Positions 58,795-64,000 of a stretch of 64,000 nucleotides of DNA are shown piece after piece; position 1 is the first letter of the stretch, and every line of letters begins with the position of its first letter. The stretch is taken from NCBI GenBank assembly GCA_022747635.1, contig JAKTNV010000114.1:1-64000 (forward strand), written 5' to 3'. Origin of the DNA: Hetaerina americana (Eukaryota; Arthropoda; Insecta; Odonata; Calopterygidae). The notes below the pieces were generated by a model, which saw only the letters and a list, made by a program, of their open reading frames with translations, was not told the origin of the DNA and did not search any database. The translations under genes and the position numbers were made by a program.

Positions 58795-59640
58795 TCTGAA
58801 CCTTGCCAAAAGTCTTAAGGCTCGCTTGTTCTCTTTGCGTCTCATGTGGTTCCCAGCTTAATTCCTCTAAAAGACCTGTCACACTTGTCTCCTCATCGTA
58901 AGACTTTTGTACCAATCTGGCAGATTTTCTCTGAACATTACCGAATCCTTTTAGCAATACTTTCTCCCAAGGATCTCCAATACTTGCGGCGTTTCCAAAT
59001 GTGACCTAACTAAAGCGAAATAACTACTCTCTTTAACTATCGCAATACGTTTTCCCACCACTTGCTTAACGAGGCTGAGTTTCTTTAAGGCGGATCCGCA
59101 TATGGTCCTGATATCTGCTCCCCGTGAAAGGCGTGGTCTTAAGAAAAACTCACCAAATATTTAACTTTGAACTGCCTGCTTTAACACTGATCCCACTATT
59201 TCATTATTTATATCCTGTTCATCACTTCTTTTGCTCCAAAACTTCAAAACTGCGCGTTTGCTTATTTCAGTACTAAACCCCATACATTTCTAAAGTCCGA
59301 TACTGTGTCTCCAGAGAGTAACTCGCAATCTGATGGGGTCCTTATTTCCCTACATATCACCTTGCACTCTTCAAATAATCAAAAGTTACTACTAACGCGT
59401 GAACTTGAACCATTAATGTAATTTCAGAACAGAAGCGGCCCTATTACGTATTCCTGGGGGACGTCCGAAGTTACATCTACCGCATTTATGAGCGCAACCA
59501 ATCGATGACTACCATTGTTTTGCAACAAAACCAATTCCTTCTTATCCAATAAATAACTTTCTCATTGAACCAATAGCGTTTAAGTTTTGTGCAACAGCGT
59601 ATCGTGCGGGGCCTTATCGAAGGCATGTGTTTAGGAATAA
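58795..59640 (-). pseudogene. Decayed CR1/L2-like reverse transcriptase, C-terminal half
   Basis: Minus-strand blocks in shifting frames follow CR1/L2-type order: 'AFDKAPHDTLLHK' (near 59625-59590), a degenerate 'DVPQEYVIGPLLF' (near 59465-59427), 'REIRTPSDCELLSGDT' (near 59355-59310), 'ADIRTICGSALKKLSL', 'SSYFALVRSHLE' (near 59026-58990), 'IGDPWEK', then 'VQRKSARLVQKSYDEETSVTGLLEELSWEPHE' (58940-58845). The palm aspartates are not preserved. A different LINE lineage from family A and much older. Confidence 0.72.
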
Positions 59641-59711
59641 AGGATCATGCTAAAGACATCGGTTCATTTTTATTTTACGGTATCTTGAAATCTGACCACT
59701 GAAATACTCAA

Positions 59712-59885
59712 GTGGTTGCTGTATTTTTAGATTACTAGAAAACCCTCGACAAGGTCTCTCGAAAGAAATTAATACACAGACTAAGAAATAATCGCGTTGA
59801 TTAGAACGGGACTAACGGAATTAGGGACATCTTATCTAACCGTAAGCAAAAAGAAGTCGTCGAAGGCTCAAGTTCCATAGATGCA
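59712..59885 (+). pseudogene. Reverse transcriptase relic, plus strand
   Basis: Plus-strand frames give 'KTLDKVSRKKLIHRLRNN' followed by 'NGTNGIRDILSNRKQKEVVEGSSS', the pattern found after motif A in CR1/jockey-type reverse transcriptases. Opposite in orientation to the relic at 58795-59640. Confidence 0.6.
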
Positions 59886-60165
59886 CTTTAAGAGCGCAGC
59901 GAGGAAGTGTTGTAGGGCCTAACCCATCTTGTTGTACGAGGTAATCCCAGAAGTACCCGACTTTCCAAAATTGTCCATTTCTCTCACCCAGTGAGCGCAC
60001 CTCTTGATACGAGTACTTGCCGTGTCCTTGATAGCAACCACATCTTCCTTGAGGGTGGCACTCCATGGTGCCGTTTTTGATTCTCCTAGCTGAACCTCTC
60101 CCGAAGTGATGCCTGCCTATCTTTCTCTCTTCAAATCTTTCCATCCCATGTTATTCTCAACTCTG
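59886..60165. other. No recognised gene
   Basis: A 102-codon minus-strand frame (60144-59836) has no motif I recognise. Confidence 0.35.
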
Positions 60166-60350
60166 GGACACGTCAATAGCTTAACTGGCGAAAGCACTCG
60201 ACCAGACATTGAGGGATCCGGGTTCGAATCCCGGTTAAGGCGAATAATGTTTACACGTTGAAATTGTTGCATTGAAATGCACAGTATCGGATGACTCCGT
60301 TAAAAGTTACTGTTGCGGCATCTCCCGCAGTTTCTTGGAATTTGTCAAAG
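60166..60350 (+). repeat. SINE family 2, copy 1, tRNA-like head
   Basis: Head resembles a tRNA: 'TAGCTTAACTGGCGAAAGC' in the box A position and 'GGGTTCGAATCCCGG' in the box B position, then a body with 'ttgttgcattgaaatgca' and 'ccgttaaaagttactgttgcggcatctcccgcagtttcttgg'. Not a functional tRNA: the acceptor stem is mismatched and no convincing anticodon loop is present. Confidence 0.78.
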
Positions 60351-60379
60351 GTAAAAACAGCCTAAGTGTTTAAAGTTGG

Positions 60380-60559
60380 CAAATTCCAAAGAAACTGCGG
60401 TAGATGCCTCAACAGTAACTTTTAACGGAGTCATCCGCTAATGTGCATTTCAATGCAACAATTTCAGAGTGTAAAAATCATTCGCCTTGACTGGGATTCG
60501 AACCCAGATCCCTCAATATTCGGTCGAGTGCTTTAGCCACTTAAGCTACCGAGGCGTCC
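60380..60559 (-). repeat. SINE family 2, copy 2, inverted
   Basis: Same unit on the minus strand; the tRNA-like head is at the right (60482-60559, plus-strand 'GGGATTCGAACCC' is the box B complement). Tail-to-tail with copy 1 and head-to-head with copy 3. Confidence 0.78.
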
Positions 60560-60599
60560 TCTTAAACTCTGAAATTTCAGAGTTTAAGAGGACGCCTCG
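60550..60599. repeat. Perfect 50-bp palindrome at a head-to-head SINE junction
   Basis: The 50 bases read identically on both strands, centred on 'gaaatttc'. Outside it the inverted similarity continues with mismatches into the SINE heads on both sides. Confidence 0.95.
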
Positions 60600-60765
60600 A
60601 TAGCTCAACTGGCTAAAGCACTCGGCCGGACATCCAGGGATCCGGGTTCGAATAATGGTCAAGGTAAATGACTTTTAAACTCTGAAATTGTTGCATTGAA
60701 ATGCATAGTAGCGTATGAATCCGTTAAAAGTCACTGTTGCGGCATCTCCCGCAGTCTCGTTGAAA
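60591..60765 (+). repeat. SINE family 2, copy 3
   Basis: Head 'GACGCCTCGATAGCTCAACT' then 'GGCTAAAGC', box B-like 'GGGTTCGAA', then the same body. A few bases are altered after box B. Ends with 'gcatctcccgcagtctcgttg'. Confidence 0.78.
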
Positions 60766-61106
60766 TAAATGAATTGTAATCTAACGTATGCCTCAAATTT
60801 ACCCACTGCTACGAATTTGAGATATGTGTCGTGAAAGGCTCTGTCACACGCTCTCTCGGCACCTAGCCGTCTATTTAGTCAGCTATCGCTCACCTTAACG
60901 CCCTTAGAGCCGTCGGCCTTTTTTGACAAACGGAGGAATGGTTTCAAAATCTTTGTTTCTGATTTACCTTTATAATGGTCCATGCTTCCTAAAAATAGAC
61001 GATTAAAATAGTTCATATTCACATATTTCTGCCTAATTCGTAATCGTTTCGCGCATGCATCATTTTTCCTTTTTTTCCAGTCAGTATAAAAATTAAATAC
61101 GCAGAA
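60766..61106. other. No recognisable feature
   Basis: Mixed sequence up to the target duplication of the foldback insertion. Confidence 0.4.
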
Positions 61107-61119
61107 ATGTCCACAACTG

Positions 61120-61331
61120 AAGAATGATCTGGTATTTTCCCGGCGAATAATGTTTTCCAAGATTATTCGGGTCTCCCACCGGGTCCACGTTCGTAGGTTT
61201 GCCGACGTTTCGATGGCCGAGTCGTCCATCGTCTTCAGGGCATGTCCTGCCCTGAAGACGACTCGGCCATCGAAACGTCGGCAAACCTACGAACGTGGAC
61301 CCGGTGGGAGACCCGAATAATCTTGGAAAAC
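61120..61331. mobile_element. Foldback insertion with 13-bp target duplication, possible Penelope-like terminal repeats
   Basis: ATGTCCACAACTG occurs at 61107-61119 and again at 61332-61344, bracketing a 212-bp insertion. Inside, about 85-bp arms (61151-61242 and 61248-61332) are near-perfect inverted copies around a 5-base loop; the left arm has seven extra bases. Each arm, read outward from the loop, contains CTGAAGAC then 'GACTCGGCCATCGAAACGTC'. In the longer arm CGATGG/CCATCG can pair between CTGAAGA and AAAC, like the core and stem II of a hammerhead ribozyme. Penelope-like elements are known to carry hammerhead motifs in repeated or inverted ends, so this may be such an end. It encodes no protein. 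Confidence 0.75.
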
Positions 61332-61344
61332 ATGTCCACAACTG

Positions 61345-63049
61345 TTATCGACTCTCGGCTGTAACTGAAATGTAATATACGGAGCACATTATTCCCATTA
61401 GAATTAGATTTTTTCTGCTTGAAATTGGTTTTGTTCCGTCCTGTTGTTTTTTCAAATTTACTTTTTTAGTGTTATATACGATACAAGCAAAGGTTCTTCC
61501 ATACAGCTACCGTATATTTATCTCGTCTGAGAGTTTCGCTTGGCTTCTTTCTCCATCAAATTTTGCCCAACATTTACTACCTTAGAACTCAGTACTCTAC
61601 CACTCTCCGGCCACTTATTGCGCCACTGGCACCCGTTAGTATTAGTTTATTTCCATTTCCTACTCTGAAGTCATCTTCCATCTATTTATACCATTTCTTC
61701 TCCATCTCCTGTCCCATTTCTCCTTCAGTTTAGATGAACCAGAGTATAGAGACCTACTTTTTCTCAAGTCTTTACAAAATCAACGCGATCATCTGGATTT
61801 CCAAATGAACTTCACTCTTTCTAACTTTGCCTTACATTTTATGCCAACTTTTGCTGTCTTTTGGTCGCCCTCGGAATAAAGGATTCTGCATCCATCCCTA
61901 CAAAAGTCCTCCGCGTCAGTCCATTTCATTTCGCTGGCTCCTAGCACTGTTCGGCGCCAGCCTCGTCATCTCTAGCTTCGTATTTTCCACACTACCACTC
62001 CATTTGATGATCCGACCATGTATTCACCTAATTTCATATTCCTTCCCTTTTACTGCCTTCAGTTGCAATATCTGTACGAATTAAATATTGAGTTCGAAGT
62101 GAAATAACTCGTAAGTGCGAGTGAACTTGAATGTCTCCGAGGAGAGTTTACACCATGGCAGATTCAGAGTCAAATATCAATCCAAGAATACGAGAGCTAT
62201 AAATTCCGAATTTTTATCTTTCCTATTTTTAATCTTCAGTTATTTGAGTTGGTACATTAATTCGCTGATATTACTCCATATACCTTGCGATATAACGATC
62301 GGCATGCTCGTTAATCACTCAGCAATACCTGGGGTTTCAACTTTCTACCTCGCTTACCAACATATCAGTCCGAAATACTAATGCACCTAATTAATTGTAT
62401 TGAATTCTATTTCGTACTCATTTGCATCGACATTGATTCAATCAGAAGAAATCAAATATAAAATCTGTGGTTGATGATCAGAGACTCGTTCTTGTAATTG
62501 ATGGTTCCCGGCCTAAATTTATGGAATCGATTCATCTTGGAAATGAAAAAAATAGTAATTTTGTGATTCCACTGAAAATTTAATACGAGACGACTTGGGT
62601 TTCCACGTTCAACGTCTTACCTGGCTGCCTTTAGTCCCCTTAGATAAACATTTCCTGTTTTCACATTAAGTATTACAGAATGTTATGCAACTAGTTTAAC
62701 TCATAAAGATCATCATCAGGTACATGGACACGCTCCCTCCGTATCTATCTTGTTATCAATAATTGAAAATATTGAAAGTAGTTCATGGTAACTTCATTTG
62801 CTATGGTCATGAGGTTCAATGACCTTGAATGGAAACGTCCAGAGCATCCAGCTACACCAAACTTTAATAAAGAGCGAATTGGGTAATTGGTAGAGTTTGC
62901 TTGGCATTAAAAAAAAAAGAGAAAAAATGAAGACGGCGAGAAATATAGTTGATCTTTCGATCGAGTCGTCGCGCATGGCCCAAGTCAGGCTCATGCGGAT
63001 GCGCTTTTTTTAGGGAAGGGGACTAATGTTTTGCGACGGCCTTGAGGTG
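61345..63049. other. No recognisable gene
   Basis: AT-rich sequence; frames up to about 88 codons without recognisable motifs. No repeats identified. Confidence 0.4.
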
Positions 63050-63255
63050 AACTCCCCCTCGTCCCACTTGTCCCATAGGGATTGCGGCCCCCCTTCTCCA
63101 TCCCCCTCCCCCCGCCCCGCCTCTCCTCCTCCCCCGTCGCCCGTCACCCGTCGTGCTTTATGTGGATTACGTTGACTACCTTCCTCGTCCGCGGCGGGCT
63201 ATATTTCCAACGTGCCTCCCCTTGCCGCAGCCTTATTAGGGGCGTGCTTTAAAGC
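63050..63255. repeat. C-rich GC island
   Basis: C-rich plus strand with CpGs ('CCCCCTCCCCCCGCCCCGCC' near 63102). No gene signal. Confidence 0.55.
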
Positions 63256-63489
63256 ATCGGTGTAAGTATCACGCCGCACAATGTCCGGGTTCTATTGTAA
63301 ATAAAAAAAACTCTAATGCCATACACGTTCATCGAAGAATAATGTGAGCGGCTTAAACTAGCTCCATGCCCGAGGAAAGAAACCAATGGTAGCCAACCGT
63401 TTCTTAATTTCATTTTTCGAATGCTGAATTAAGTAATAGTCTAGTTTAATAATTTCGGTTCGATTAAGTATCTTAAAAACAAGAATAAT
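63256..63489. other. No recognisable feature
   Basis: AT-rich interval. Confidence 0.35.
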
Positions 63490-63503
63490 ACTGCATTTTA
63501 TAT

Positions 63504-63679
63504 GGATCGCGGTAGTCCAGGGGGTAAAGCGTTGGACTACTGACCCGAGGGTCCCGCGTTCGAACTAGCTCCCCTACCCTGATGTGTGAATTTCGCACGC
63601 CGTATAGGGCTTAGTACTGGGTGAACTCTACCATCACCTACCAAACAGACCTTCGGGTTGATTACCGTGTTTATGGTTT
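63504..63679 (+). mobile_element. SINE family 1, short form with target duplication
   Basis: A 176-bp element flanked by a 14-base target duplication with one mismatch (63490-63503 and 63680-63693, 'actgcattt' then 'atat'). tRNA-like head with 'GGTAGTCCAGGGGGTAAAGC' in the box A position and 'GCGTTCGAAC' (63556-63565) in the box B position, so RNA polymerase III transcription is plausible. The body and tail match the long copy at 55137-55374 without its 90-bp middle segment. The 3' tail forms a hairpin (ACCTTCGGGTTGATT region). Confidence 0.88.
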
Positions 63680-63693
63680 ACTGCATTTAATAT

Positions 63694-64000
63694 TTTTAGT
63701 CCTCCACAGAAATCACATCCTACTGTTAAAATAATCATGGTTACCTGCCCCTAGATATGAATCAAACTTTCAGTCAAACACTTTTCATCACCAAATGAGC
63801 ACCACCTTTGCGGTTAATGCAGGCAGTAGTACATATTCGGACTATTCTGACACGAAGCTTTAACTTTCCATGGATATCCTTTTTCTGACATTCAGTTATG
63901 AGCCAGTCCCGGCAAGAGACCAAATGAAGCCGCATATGTTTCCATTCTACTCATGTGTAAATGTCGAATTCTCTTTGGCGAAGAGTGTACTAGACTAAGC
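63694..64000. other. No recognisable feature
   Basis: Mixed sequence to the end of the window; nothing recognised. Confidence 0.35.

Noticed and set aside
60166..60667. Functional tRNA genes
   Set aside because: The tRNA-like heads have box A and box B but mismatched stems and no convincing anticodon loop, and are followed by a common repeat body, so they are tRNA-derived repeats.

Overview
This is eukaryotic, non-coding-looking DNA built mostly from transposable elements. I recognise no host protein gene, no rRNA gene, no bacterial-style operon and no CRISPR array. The mix of elements (RTE-like non-LTR retrotransposons with an apurinic endonuclease, several mariner DD34D families, tRNA-derived SINEs, jockey/CR1-type reverse transcriptase relics, a Tc3-like relic, very long (TA)n microsatellites and G-rich or C-rich islands) is typical of an arthropod, most likely an insect. 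That is an inference from the element families only; the species cannot be read from the window.

The dominant occupant is one LINE family of about 3.36 kb, called family A here. A nearly complete copy lies at 51498-54861 (minus strand). It encodes one 992-codon reading frame (endonuclease, linker, reverse transcriptase, C-terminal region) broken by a single stop codon. About fifteen other copies, fragments or relics are scattered across the window: 588-4262, 5350-6000, 6061-6630, 8557-10150, 16734-17310, 18618-18965, 19295-20100, 20860-21275, 25632-26555, 27394-28725, 32436-33986, 33999-34868, 41768-42107, 46045-46415 and 56672-58232, plus short 3' stubs. They range from young to very decayed. 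Five of the six recognisable 5' ends, and several 3' ends or truncation points, abut a (TA)n tract.

DNA transposons are the second layer. Two almost identical mariner copies (30681-32144 and 39220-40546) each carry a different single frameshift. Three other mariner families are present only as internally deleted copies with good terminal inverted repeats and TA target duplications (1572-2498, 4361-5113, 43372-43929). One sits inside a LINE, one inside a (TA)n tract. A decayed Tc3-like transposase lies at 49640-50404.

The third layer is small non-autonomous elements: a tRNA-derived SINE (best copies 63504-63679 and 55137-55374, with target duplications), a second tRNA-derived family arranged as three alternating inverted copies at 60166-60765, a 212-bp foldback insertion at 61120-61331 with a 13-bp target duplication, a related-looking hairpin at 16568-16731, and a 542-bp foldback element at 30129-30670 with a (TA)n tract in its loop.

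Between these lie AT-rich unique sequence and GC-rich islands (about 13.96-14.33, 17.96-18.29, 22.74-23.14, 24.59-25.11, 35.87-36.30, 42.66-42.73, 44.39-44.95, 55.69-55.87 and 63.05-63.25 kb) with no recognisable coding content. The elements most worth follow-up are the LINE-(TA)n association, a 5'-half LINE subfamily, the possible shared 3' tail of SINE and LINE, and the foldback elements with hammerhead-like motifs.
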